DNA from: Chloroflexota bacterium
Lineage (GTDB): Bacteria; Chloroflexota; Anaerolineae; Epilineales; SHYO01
Direction: 5' to 3'
Assembly (NCBI GenBank): GCA_009692745.1
Contig: SHYO01000020.1
Span: forward strand, 1 to 37,975
DNA: 37,975 bases
Of this stretch, positions 15,545 through 23,634 are shown piece after piece. Each line of letters opens with the position of its first letter. Position 1 is the first letter of the stretch. The translations under genes were made by a program, and so were the position numbers. A model generated the notes under the pieces. It did not search any database and was not told the DNA's origin. It saw nothing but the letters and a program-made list of their open reading frames with translations.

Positions 15545-15597
15545 CCAGCACATCACCTGATCACTTGAAAACCGGAATCAAAGAAGAGGTGGAACAC

Positions 15598-18399
15598 ATG
15601 GCAGAGCAGTCCATTAGACAGGCATCTACCGATCAGACCTTCATTCTACCCTTTTCGTCGCCGCAGGCCGACCTGGCACATGCCGGTGGCAAGGGAGCCA
15701 ACCTGGCGGAACTCTCCCGCGCCGGATTCAGGGTACCGGATGGCTTTCTGGTGACCACAACGGCCTACCAGGAATTCGTGCAGCAGAACGGGTTGCAGGC
15801 GCAGATTCTCGACCTGGCGGCGGGGGCGGGAAACGACCCGCAGGCGCTGGAGGAATGCTCGGCAAAGATCCGCCAATTATTCGAGCAAGGCAACATACCA
15901 GGGCAGGTGCGCGCGAATATCGTGGCAGCGTATGGCCGGTGGGGCACAGGGAACGGCGCTCCCCTTTCGGCAGGCCCGCCGGTGGCGGTGCGCTCTTCGG
16001 CGACGGCGGAGGACTTGCCGGGGCTATCTTTTGCTGGGCAACAAGAGAGCTATTTGAACGTGATCGGCGCCGAAGCCGTCGTGGCAGCCACGCAGCGGTG
16101 TTGGAGCAGCTTGTGGACGGCGCGGGCCATAGGGTACCGCGCGCGGAACGGGATCCCCTCAGAGGAGATCGCCCTGGCCGTAGTGGTACAGCAGATGGTG
16201 CCAGCACCATCTGCCGGTGAGCCGGCACAAGTATCTGGTGTGCTATTTACGGCGAATCCGCTGACCGGGCGGCGGGATGAGGTTACCATCGATGCCACCT
16301 TCGGGCTGGGGGAAGCCCTGGTTTCTGGGCAGGTCGAGCCGGACTATTACGTGGTAGATAGCGAGACCGGCCGGATAACGCAGCGCAGGATTGGGGCGAA
16401 GGGGATGGCCATCGTGGCGCGGCTGGGAGGCGGCATTACAGAGATTAAACCGCAGCACTCCCAGGAGCAGGCGCTGCCGGACCAGCAAATTTTGGAGTTG
16501 GTGCAGGTAGCTAAGCAGATAGCGGCGCATTTCGGATCGCCGCAGGATGTGGAATGGGCCTGGGCTGAAGGGAAACTATATATCCTACAGGCCAGGCCGA
16601 TGACGACGTTATATCCCTGGCCTATGGCAGCTAAAAAGGCGCAGGGACTGCGGCTCTACTTTAGCTTTAACGGGGTCCAGGGTCTCACAGATCCTATTAC
16701 CCCGATAGGCCAGGATGCACTATACACGATTTTCGGGGGGGTAAACCACTTTTTAGGAGCGCAGCGACCTGCCCGCGAGATTTTCTTCCTGGCCGGCGAA
16801 CGCATCTATATGGACCTGACAGATGCAGCGGTAGACCCACGGTTTCGCAAGCTGTTATTGGCCTTCCTCAGGAGAGCAGATCCGAGCGTCCAACAACTGG
16901 TGATACGTCTTATAAAGGAAGGGCGCCTGGCGCAGCAGACAGCGTCCCGCGACAGGCTGCCTTTAGCGCGAGCCCAAATGGTTAAAGTGCTGCCAATATT
17001 GCCGCTGGTTTTGCGGAAGGTACTGGGGGCGTTGCGCCAACCGGAAGAAACAACCGCCAATGCGGTCGCCAGAGCACAGACGCTGATCAACCAGACCAGG
17101 CGGCAGGTGCAAGCGGCCGGGGATTTACAGTCCCGCATCGCCGTGCTGGAATATGGGTTTGGATATGCCATCCAGCCGGGAGTGGCCCAATTCATGCCCC
17201 TGGTCTTGACAGGCTTCACCCTGATCGCGGTGATAGACCGCTGGCTGCAGAGCTGGCTAGCAGAGAAGCCGGGGACGGTGTTATTGCTGTTGCGCGGCTT
17301 GCCCGGTAACGTGACGACGCAGATGGATCTGAAGCTATGGCAGGTAGCCAAAGCTATCCGGGACGACGAAGTAGCGCGGCAGAAGTTCCGCACCACCTCG
17401 AGCGCGGCATTGGCTGAGACGTACCGGCAGGGGGATTTGCCCCCGGCAGCCCAGCACGGCATACGCGGATTTCTGGAGGAATATGGCATGCGGGCCGCCG
17501 CCGAGATCGACCTGGGGCGGGCCCGCTGGCGCGATAATCCGGCCGGCATTATGGAAACGATCAAAGGCTATATACAGGTGGAAGACACCCCTATGGCGCC
17601 CGACGTGGTCTTTCAACGCGGGCAGGTCGAGGCAGAGCGGCTGGCGGCCGAGCTGGTGGCGCGCGTGCGGCGGACGCGCTTTGGCCCGCTACGGGCGAAG
17701 TTGCTGGCGGGCGCTATCCGGCGCATGCGCGTTCTGAACGGCATGCGAGAAACCCCCAAGCTATATATGATCACCATGTTAGATATTTTCCGGACGGCGT
17801 TGCTGGATAGCGGGCAGACGTTGGCAGCACAAGGAGCCTTAAAAAAGGCTGAAGATATTTTCTTCGTGCCGCTGCCGGTGTTGAAGCAGGTGGCGCGGGG
17901 AGAGAAAATAGAGCTACAGCCGCTGGTGGCGCAAAAGCGCGCCGCATTTGAGCTGGAGCGGGCGCGGAAGCAGATACCGCGGCTGATCTTGAACACGGGT
18001 GAAACCTTCTACGGGGGGATGGATGATGCGGAGGCCGGCACAGCGGAGCTGATAGGCGATCCGGTCTCACCCGGCGTGGCAGAGGGCAAGGTGCGGGTGG
18101 TGCTGGAGCCGCATAGCGCGCGGCTGGAGCCGGGGGAAATCCTGGTGTGCCCGGCCACCGACCCGGGCTGGACGCCGTTGTTCCTGACCGCCGGGGGATT
18201 GGTGATGGAGATGGGCGGATTGGCCACCCACGGCTCGGTGGTAGCGCGGGAATACGGCATCCCGGCGGTGGTCGGCGTGCGCCAGGCCACCACCCGGCTG
18301 GAAACCGGCCAACGGGTGCGGGTGGATGGCAATACCGGCAAGATTAAGATCCTGGATCATGCAGGTAAGGGACCAGGAGTGGGGGGGATGACAGGGTGA
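15598..18399 (+). CDS. PEP synthase/rifampicin phosphotransferase-like dikinase
   Basis: The protein has about 933 residues from ATG 15598, which has AGAGGTGG upstream; the ATG at 15517 lacks an SD. An N-terminal ATP-binding PPDK-type domain shows GGKGANLAELSRAGFRVPDGF, AVRSSATAEDLPGLSFAGQQESYLNV and WAWAEGKLYILQARPMT. A long, poorly conserved middle follows. The C-terminal swivelling domain has the phosphoryl-carrier His878 in GGLATHGSVVAREYGIPAVVG. The layout fits PEP synthase and, even better by length and domain order, rifampicin phosphotransferase, which uses ATP to phosphorylate an acceptor through this His. Whether it makes PEP or modifies an antibiotic cannot be settled here. Confidence 0.88.
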   Translation: MAEQSIRQASTDQTFILPFSSPQADLAHAGGKGANLAELSRAGFRVPDGFLVTTTAYQEFVQQNGLQAQILDLAAGAGNDPQALEECSAKIRQLFEQGNIPGQVRANIVAAYGRWGTGNGAPLSAGPPVAVRSSATAEDLPGLSFAGQQESYLNVIGAEAVVAATQRCWSSLWTARAIGYRARNGIPSEEIALAVVVQQMVPAPSAGEPAQVSGVLFTANPLTGRRDEVTIDATFGLGEALVSGQVEPDYYVVDSETGRITQRRIGAKGMAIVARLGGGITEIKPQHSQEQALPDQQILELVQVAKQIAAHFGSPQDVEWAWAEGKLYILQARPMTTLYPWPMAAKKAQGLRLYFSFNGVQGLTDPITPIGQDALYTIFGGVNHFLGAQRPAREIFFLAGERIYMDLTDAAVDPRFRKLLLAFLRRADPSVQQLVIRLIKEGRLAQQTASRDRLPLARAQMVKVLPILPLVLRKVLGALRQPEETTANAVARAQTLINQTRRQVQAAGDLQSRIAVLEYGFGYAIQPGVAQFMPLVLTGFTLIAVIDRWLQSWLAEKPGTVLLLLRGLPGNVTTQMDLKLWQVAKAIRDDEVARQKFRTTSSAALAETYRQGDLPPAAQHGIRGFLEEYGMRAAAEIDLGRARWRDNPAGIMETIKGYIQVEDTPMAPDVVFQRGQVEAERLAAELVARVRRTRFGPLRAKLLAGAIRRMRVLNGMRETPKLYMITMLDIFRTALLDSGQTLAAQGALKKAEDIFFVPLPVLKQVARGEKIELQPLVAQKRAAFELERARKQIPRLILNTGETFYGGMDDAEAGTAELIGDPVSPGVAEGKVRVVLEPHSARLEPGEILVCPATDPGWTPLFLTAGGLVMEMGGLATHGSVVAREYGIPAVVGVRQATTRLETGQRVRVDGNTGKIKILDHAGKGPGVGGMTG

Positions 18400-18407
18400 G
18401 GGGGTGA
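18388..18407 (+). repeat. 20-base GGTGA repeat containing the stop of the PEP-synthase-like gene
   Basis: ATGACAGGGTGAGGGGGTGA differs by one base from 6150-6169, which ends mazG. In both places the unit is read in the same frame, ATG ACA RGG TGA, so it supplies the last three codons and the stop. Immediately downstream, GAGAGGGTGAT provides the SD of the next small ORF. Confidence 0.75.
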
Positions 18408-18416
18408 GAGGGTGAT

Positions 18417-18611
18417 ATGACACGCATTCTGGAGTGGACGCTGGCAACTGCCGGAGCCTTGATTTGCGTTGCCGGAGCAACGGCTATTGCCGCTCAGCAG
18501 CAGCAGATGAGTGTAGCGGGCGAATCACTATGGCCACTACCCGGCCTGGTACTGGCCGAATGGTTGCTCCTGGGGTTAGCCAGCCTTGCGGGAATTGTGC
18601 TGGATAGATAA
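18417..18611 (+). CDS. small two-helix membrane protein
   Basis: A 64-residue frame with ATG 18417 behind GAGAGGGTGAT. Two hydrophobic stretches (TLATAGALICVAGATAIAA and LPGLVLAEWLLLGLASLAGIVL) flank a short polar loop with QQQQ. It starts 17 bases after the PEP-synthase-like gene and is probably co-transcribed. No family is recognised. Confidence 0.5.
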   Translation: MTRILEWTLATAGALICVAGATAIAAQQQQMSVAGESLWPLPGLVLAEWLLLGLASLAGIVLDR

Positions 18612-18659
18612 GAGGGTTCTTTCCCGTGGGGTAGAGTAGCATGGGCGACTTGTGGTGGT

Positions 18660-18857
18660 TTGGTCGCTCTGATGATCGTAGGCGCTTTATCGATCGGCCC
18701 GCTGGTATTGATAGCGACAATTGCATTGAGCGGCGCAGCTACTGTGGCAAACTTAAGAAAAAAACGTAGGTTATGGGCCGGCTTACGGACTCTTTCGGTT
18801 GGTGCGCTGGCCAATTTTGTCCTGCTCTTTATCCTCATATCTACCTCCCGTTTGTAA
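18660..18857 (+). CDS. small hydrophobic ORF
   Basis: This frame of up to 65 residues has two probable membrane segments (MIVGALSIGPLVLIATIALS and ALANFVLLFILIS) around a basic loop, NLRKKRRLW. Its start is uncertain (TTG 18660 or ATG 18672) and no good SD is visible. It may be a second membrane partner of the preceding ORF or chance. Confidence 0.35.
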   Translation: MVALMIVGALSIGPLVLIATIALSGAATVANLRKKRRLWAGLRTLSVGALANFVLLFILISTSRL

Positions 18858-18891
18858 AGGAAGAAGTAGCTTCCTGGAATAGTGTGGAGGT

Positions 18892-20121
18892 TTATTGAGG
18901 TGCGAAGACGGCGGCAATCAGGTCTTGTTTGGCTTTCTCGCGTTCCTCAGGGGTTTGCTGGACAGAGGCAGGTAACGTCTGGCGGGATCGCATGGCGGTT
19001 TTGAGCTCCTGGAGCATGGTATCGAGAGATTTACCTGTTTTAGGAGATATTTCCTGCCCTGCAGTGACGGGGAGGGCGACACCACCATTTTGTAGGACTT
19101 CTTCCGTGGCATAGATGGGACTGGCGGTGCGGAGGGCCAGGGCGATAGCATCACTGGGGCGGGCATCGACTTCGTGGATGGTGTTGTTGGCCTGTAACCG
19201 GATGATAGCGTAGAAAGTCTCATCTTTTAGCGCTTCAATGCGGATTTCTTCAATTTTAACACCGGCGGCCTGCAACAGATTGGCCATCAGGTTGTAGGTA
19301 AGGGGACGGACGGCCCGCAGGTCACTGAGACCCAAGGCGATGTTTTCACCCTCCCACTGACCGATCCAGATGGGCAAGGCCCGGCGACCGGCCTCATCCA
19401 GCAGAATTACGACAAATAAAGTAGGAAGAACACCCTGGGGATAGGCGAGGGTATAGATGGGCTGATCTCCGGCCTGCTGCCGCACAACGTCGGCTACGAT
19501 CACTTTAACCATGTTTTTCCTCCTATAATCGAATCCAACAGATGGTACAACTTCGGGATGATGAGCAGTTAATTGCGCGCGCAGTTGCTTTCTGGCGTGG
19601 TGCAGGTGAGCTTTGACAGCTCCCGGGGAGATGTCCAGGATGGTGGCTACTTCGCGCAAGGTCAATTGTTCGTAGTAGAAAAGTAAAGTGGCTTTACGGG
19701 CCTGGGGCGGCAGCAGGGTGATGGCGTTGCGGATGATTCGCTCCAGGTCACGCTCCTCGGCGACAGTTTCGGGATGTGGCACAAGACTGGAGAAGGGGAT
19801 AGCATCGAAGACCAGTCCACCTGGGAGAGTTTCCAGGGAGAAGAAGGTCGTCTTTTGTTCGCGTAAGTAGCTACGGCAGACGTTAAGCACGATACTATAG
19901 AACCAGCTTCTGAAACGACTGGCATCCCGCAGGTGGTCTAGAGAGAGATAGGCCTGGAGGAAAGCTTCCTGGGCCAACTCGCGGGCAATTTCCGCCTGGG
20001 TTACCAGTCTCTGGGCCAGGCGTAACGCCATAGGTTCGTGGCGCTCGATGAGGATGCCAAAGGCGGCTTTGCTGCCACTACGGGTTAGGTTGACCAGCTC
20101 GGCATCAGACGGTGTTGCCAA
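18892..20121 (-). CDS. ECF-like sigma factor fused to a bifunctional nuclease (DUF151) domain, copy 1
   Basis: The 409-residue frame starts at TTG 20121, with AGGAGG four bases upstream. Residues 1 to about 185 are a sigma-70 factor of ECF type: region 2 (ELAQEAFLQAYLSLDHLRD, FRSWFYSIVLNVCRSYLR) and region 4 (LPPQARKATLLFYYEQLTLREVA then SPGAVKAHLHHARKQLR). Residues 204 to about 345 are a bifunctional nuclease domain (LPIWIGQWEGENIALGL, RPLTYNLMANLLQAAG, VDARPSDAIALALR). A charged tail follows. An in-frame ATG at residue 204 has its own AGGAGG, so a 206-residue free nuclease-domain protein is also likely. A paralogue lies 110 bases upstream. No anti-sigma gene is nearby. Confidence 0.9.
   Translation of the reverse strand: MATPSDAELVNLTRSGSKAAFGILIERHEPMALRLAQRLVTQAEIARELAQEAFLQAYLSLDHLRDASRFRSWFYSIVLNVCRSYLREQKTTFFSLETLPGGLVFDAIPFSSLVPHPETVAEERDLERIIRNAITLLPPQARKATLLFYYEQLTLREVATILDISPGAVKAHLHHARKQLRAQLTAHHPEVVPSVGFDYRRKNMVKVIVADVVRQQAGDQPIYTLAYPQGVLPTLFVVILLDEAGRRALPIWIGQWEGENIALGLSDLRAVRPLTYNLMANLLQAAGVKIEEIRIEALKDETFYAIIRLQANNTIHEVDARPSDAIALALRTASPIYATEEVLQNGGVALPVTAGQEISPKTGKSLDTMLQELKTAMRSRQTLPASVQQTPEEREKAKQDLIAAVFAPQ
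19512..19524 (-). promoter_or_regulatory. internal SD and start codon for the free nuclease domain, copy 1
   Basis: Within the linker codons Tyr-Arg-Arg-Lys-Asn, AGGAGG (19519-19524) lies six bases before ATG 19512, which encodes the first residue (MVKVIVADVV) of the DUF151 domain. This is a stronger initiation site than the TTG that opens the fusion. Confidence 0.75.
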
Positions 20122-20231
20122 TGGACCTCCTGAGTGGATGGTACTTCATATTGTATATTAGATAGTGGGAATTAGAGGGGAAAAGGTTTAAATATCACGC
20201 ATCCCTTTGACTTTGGCCCAATCAACGAGTG

Positions 20232-21488
20232 TCAGGATTTGGGAGCCAGGATAGTCGCCTCCCATTCTTTGTAGGCGGCTTTCGCTTGGGCGAGGGTGTT
20301 GGCGGCGTGGGCGGGGTCCTGGGTCTGGGATTGGAGCTCCTGGAGGATTTCGTCGATGCCTTTGCCCAGCAGGGCTTGGATGTTTGCCTCCGGGGGGAGG
20401 GACTTGCCGGCTTTTGCCAGGATTTCTGCATCCACGTAGATGGGGGCGTTGGTACGCACCGCCAGGGCCAGGGCATCGCTGGGGCGGGCATCGACTTCGC
20501 GGATCTGGCTATCTACGAGCAGGCGGGCGATAGCATAGTAGGTGTTATCTTTGAGAGTGGCCACGCGGACTTCCGTCAGGCGGGCGCCGGCAGCCTCCAG
20601 CAGGTTGGCCATGAAATTATAGGTCATGGGGCGAGAGATGGGGAAGTCGCGCAGGCCCATAGCGATGGCGCGGGCTTCCCATTCCCCCATCCAGATGGGC
20701 AGGATGCGGCCGCCGGCCTGATCCCACAGGATCACATTGGCGAGGACGAAGGGCCGGTATTGGTGGGGGGCCATCAAAGGACGCTCCTCGCCGGCGGAAG
20801 CCGGGGGTGGCTGCTGGGTTTCGACCTTTCTTTCGCGGATAACCACGTCGGCGATAGTAACCGGTACCATAGTTTTTCTCCTTTTTTTGACAGATATTTC
20901 TTCAGCAGCCATTTCTGGCAAGCGTGACACAAGCTGCTGCCGCAGGGATTTACGGGCCTTGTGCAAGTGGACTTTAACGGCGCCCGGCGAGATTTCCAGG
21001 GCGGCAGCGACTTCCCTGATAGTCAACTGCTCGTAGTAGAAGAGCAGCGTAGCTCTGTGGGTCTGCGGCGGCAGGAGATCGACAGCGGCGCGGATGATCG
21101 CCTGCAGCTCGTGTTCTTCAGCCAGAGCGTAGGGATCGGGGAAGGTGCTCCAGCCGGCAAGGGGGAGGGCTTCAAGAAGCAGGCCACCGGGCAGGGATTC
21201 GAGGGGATAGAGGTTGACCCGTTGCTCGCGGAGATAACCACGGCAGACGTTCAGCACGATGCCGTAGAGCCAACTGGTGAAGCTGCGCTCCTGGCGCAGG
21301 CAATCGAGGGAGAGGTACGCCTGGAGGAAAGCCTCCTGGACCAAATCGCGGGCGATATCTTCCTGGCCGGTCAGGCGCAGCGCTAGGCGCAAGGCCATAG
21401 GTTCGCGGCGCACCATGAGAGCGCCGAAAGCGGCTTTGTCGCTACGGCAAGCCAGGGAGATGAGGTCGAGATCAGAGTTGTCATCCAT
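20232..21488 (-). CDS. ECF-like sigma factor fused to a bifunctional nuclease (DUF151) domain, copy 2
   Basis: This 418-residue paralogue of the downstream gene has the same order. Sigma region 2 (DLVQEAFLQAYLSLDCLRQ, FTSWLYGIVLNVCRGYLR) and region 4 (LPPQTHRATLLFYYEQLTIREVA, SPGAVKVHLHKARKSLRQQL) lie before residue 190. The nuclease-type domain (LPIWMGEWEARAIAMGL, RPMTYNFMANLLEAAG, VDARPSDALALAVR) starts near residue 207. ATG 21488 has no convincing SD. An in-frame ATG at residue 207 has AAAAGGAG seven bases upstream. The gene pair may be one transcript. Confidence 0.9.
   Translation of the reverse strand: MDDNSDLDLISLACRSDKAAFGALMVRREPMALRLALRLTGQEDIARDLVQEAFLQAYLSLDCLRQERSFTSWLYGIVLNVCRGYLREQRVNLYPLESLPGGLLLEALPLAGWSTFPDPYALAEEHELQAIIRAAVDLLPPQTHRATLLFYYEQLTIREVAAALEISPGAVKVHLHKARKSLRQQLVSRLPEMAAEEISVKKRRKTMVPVTIADVVIRERKVETQQPPPASAGEERPLMAPHQYRPFVLANVILWDQAGGRILPIWMGEWEARAIAMGLRDFPISRPMTYNFMANLLEAAGARLTEVRVATLKDNTYYAIARLLVDSQIREVDARPSDALALAVRTNAPIYVDAEILAKAGKSLPPEANIQALLGKGIDEILQELQSQTQDPAHAANTLAQAKAAYKEWEATILAPKS
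20870..20885 (-). promoter_or_regulatory. internal SD and start codon for the free nuclease domain, copy 2
   Basis: Codons for Lys-Lys-Arg-Arg-Lys-Thr contain AAAAGGAG (20878-20885), seven bases before ATG 20870, the first codon of the DUF151 domain (MVPVTIADVV). The linker residues RRK-x-M are shared with copy 1. Initiation here would give a 212-residue protein. Confidence 0.72.
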
Positions 21489-21899
21489 GTGTCAGCAGGT
21501 TAACAAGTTGGCAGGTTGTAATACGCCAACGTGAAATCCGCGCCCCGTTGAGCAGGAACCGGTTTTTGGGTAAAGATAGCGAATGATGAAGGTTAATCAA
21601 ATAAACCGGTAAGTGTAGCGTGTGCATGCTACATTTTTCAAAATGTAGTACTTGCAATAAAAGACGCGTTGCTGGCGACCATAACCTCCATACTTGGTGT
21701 CATACTTAAAAATAAAACTTCATCAAGATGTAGTTCTCTCTCCCAAGATAGCTACTATATGTAGGGCAATACACCTTAAAAGGTGTAGCTTGGGCACGTC
21801 CCATTACCGATATAAATTCTAAGTTTCATCATTCGCTGGGGCGGGAGCTTTTTCAAATCCACTATATATGTAGTAGCGAAAACGGGGTAAAAGGTTACC
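21489..21899. repeat. 411-base intergenic region with hairpin repeat, copy A
   Basis: No gene is seen. It holds AAGTTGGCAGGTTGTAA (21505-21521), hairpin CTACATTTT-TC-AAAATGTAG (21629-21648) and hairpin TACACCTT-AA-AAGGTGTA (21770-21787). An ACTATATGTA motif lies near 21754, with a further variant near 21862. The same elements in the same order recur at 24433-24579. Confidence 0.75.
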
Positions 21900-22475
21900 T
21901 CATCTGGCCAGGACCTTCTCAATCCGGCTATCCGGAACCAGCCACATCACCGCCACCAGCACATACAGCGCGCAGGCCATCCAGGAGTTCACAAAGGCAA
22001 GCAGAATGGCGACAGCATAGATCACTATCGATATCTGGCCCTTGAAGTCGCCGCCCAGAGCAGTCGCCAGGAGTGATTCCTGGCCGTGAAGCGCAACGAG
22101 GACCTGAGCCAGGGTATAGTAAGCCACCCCCGCCAACAAAAGGATTACACCATACAGCGCCACCGGCCAGGCGGCAAAATCATTCTCACCCATCCAGCCC
22201 GTGGCAAAGGGGATGAGCGACAACCAGAACAACAGATGCAAATTGGCCCACAAGACCCGCCCATCCACCTGCTTGACCGCCTGGAGCAGGTGATGGTGGT
22301 TATTCCAATAGATGCCCAGAAACACAAAACTCAACGCATAGCTGAGAAGTTTGGGGATGAGCGGAATCAGGGCGGCCAAATCGGCGCTATGCGGCGCGGC
22401 CAATTCCAACACCATGATGGTGATTATGATGGCCAGCACCCCGTCACTGAAAGCTTCCATACGTCCTTTACTCAT
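21900..22475 (-). CDS. TMEM175-family (DUF1211) potassium channel-like membrane protein
   Basis: The protein has 191 residues from ATG 22475, with GTGGAG seven bases upstream. The N-terminal motif RMEAFSDGVLAIIITIMVLEL contains the FSDG signature whose helix lines the pore in TMEM175 channels. About six hydrophobic segments follow, the length and topology of bacterial TMEM175 proteins, which form tetrameric potassium-permeable channels. It lies 38 bases downstream of the SUMF1-domain gene and is likely co-transcribed with it. The open frame upstream of 22475 overlaps that gene and is not used. Confidence 0.88.
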   Translation of the reverse strand: MSKGRMEAFSDGVLAIIITIMVLELAAPHSADLAALIPLIPKLLSYALSFVFLGIYWNNHHHLLQAVKQVDGRVLWANLHLLFWLSLIPFATGWMGENDFAAWPVALYGVILLLAGVAYYTLAQVLVALHGQESLLATALGGDFKGQISIVIYAVAILLAFVNSWMACALYVLVAVMWLVPDSRIEKVLAR

Positions 22476-22513
22476 ATTGAATCTCCACAAATCTGATATT
22501 GCCGGAAGTGCTC

Positions 22514-23572
22514 TTACACAGCGTAGGGTAGAGAGCGGGCCAGCCGGAAGCCGATGACGGCGGGTTGGGCCTGCAGCGTATGGCGGCGGGCGCAACGGGC
22601 ATAGCCGCCGGGCAGCAGGTAGGAACCGCCGCGGGTAACATAGCTGCCCGGATAGGGCACCTTCTCCCCTGTGTAAGAGCCAGGATAGGGCGCCAGGAGG
22701 GAAACGGTCCATTCTTCGACGTTGCCGGCCATGTCCAGCGCGGCATAGGGGCTGGCGCCGGCCGGGAAGAGGCCAACGGGGAGGGAGGCAGCTACGCCGG
22801 TGGCTGCAGTGTGGCAGCACCTAGCGTCCCACCGGTCACCCCAGGGGAAGAGACGCTGATCGGTGCCGCGGGCAGCTTTTTCCCATTCGGCTTCGGAGGG
22901 CAGGCGATAGTCGAGGCCGGTTAAGCGGCCGATCCAGGCGCAGTAAGCCTGGGCGTCGCCGTGGGTAAGGCCGGAGACGGGGTGATTGCCCAGCGCCTGG
23001 GGGAGCGAGATTTCCCCGCCGGGTCCGCGGGCTTTCAGGCGGCCCACTTTGCCTTTAGCGGCGGAAGGCATGAGCTCGGCAGGGTTCTCCGGCTCCTCTC
23101 CTGCGCCGGGCGCGGAGGGCGGGGCCAGGTGGGGTGGCGGGATGCGGCGGGTGGCCTGGATGAAGGCAGCGTATTCCTGGTTGGTGATAGGGTAGCGCCC
23201 AATAAGGAAGTCATCCAGGTAGACCTGGTGGGCCGGGGTTTCAAGGGTCTGCCAGACGGGATCAGGCTCCTCGGCCGGGAAGATTTCCCGCAGCCGGGCC
23301 AGATCCTCGGCGGTCGAGCCCATGATAAAGGTGCCGGCGGGGACCACCTGCATGGCAGGATTCCAGGCGTCGATGCGCGGCTCGCCAAAAAAATTCAGGG
23401 CGGTGGCGGCGCGGTGGCGCAGGTCCAGCGCGTGGGTAGCCCCATCCTCGATGACGGCCAGCAGGCGTGCGACGGCTGGGGCGCGGTCGTCAGGATGGAG
23501 CAGGACGAGGCCCCGCTGGATACGATGAGGATCGGCGCTGATAAGGGCATCCCAGATTTCCGGTGTGAGCAT
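22514..23572 (-). CDS. SUMF1/formylglycine-generating-enzyme-like domain protein
   Basis: The protein has 352 residues from ATG 23572. Residues 1 to about 75 include IQRGLVLLHPDDRAPAVARLLAVIED, a helical repeat-like lead. The SUMF1 fold follows from VVPAGTFIMGST through VYLDDFLIGRYPITNQEYAAFI and YRLPSEAEWEKAARG to the RGGSY...RCARR...IGFRLAR ending. Near the C-terminus only one Cys (RCARR) is present where catalytic formylglycine-generating enzymes have a closely spaced Cys pair. It is therefore probably a non-catalytic or differently acting member. No sulfatase gene is in the window. Confidence 0.85.
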   Translation of the reverse strand: MLTPEIWDALISADPHRIQRGLVLLHPDDRAPAVARLLAVIEDGATHALDLRHRAATALNFFGEPRIDAWNPAMQVVPAGTFIMGSTAEDLARLREIFPAEEPDPVWQTLETPAHQVYLDDFLIGRYPITNQEYAAFIQATRRIPPPHLAPPSAPGAGEEPENPAELMPSAAKGKVGRLKARGPGGEISLPQALGNHPVSGLTHGDAQAYCAWIGRLTGLDYRLPSEAEWEKAARGTDQRLFPWGDRWDARCCHTAATGVAASLPVGLFPAGASPYAALDMAGNVEEWTVSLLAPYPGSYTGEKVPYPGSYVTRGGSYLLPGGYARCARRHTLQAQPAVIGFRLARSLPYAV

Positions 23573-23634
23573 AATTGAGTTTCCAGCAAGATTGCAATCA
23601 CTGAAGTTATTATATCCCAAATGGGTTCAAAAGG

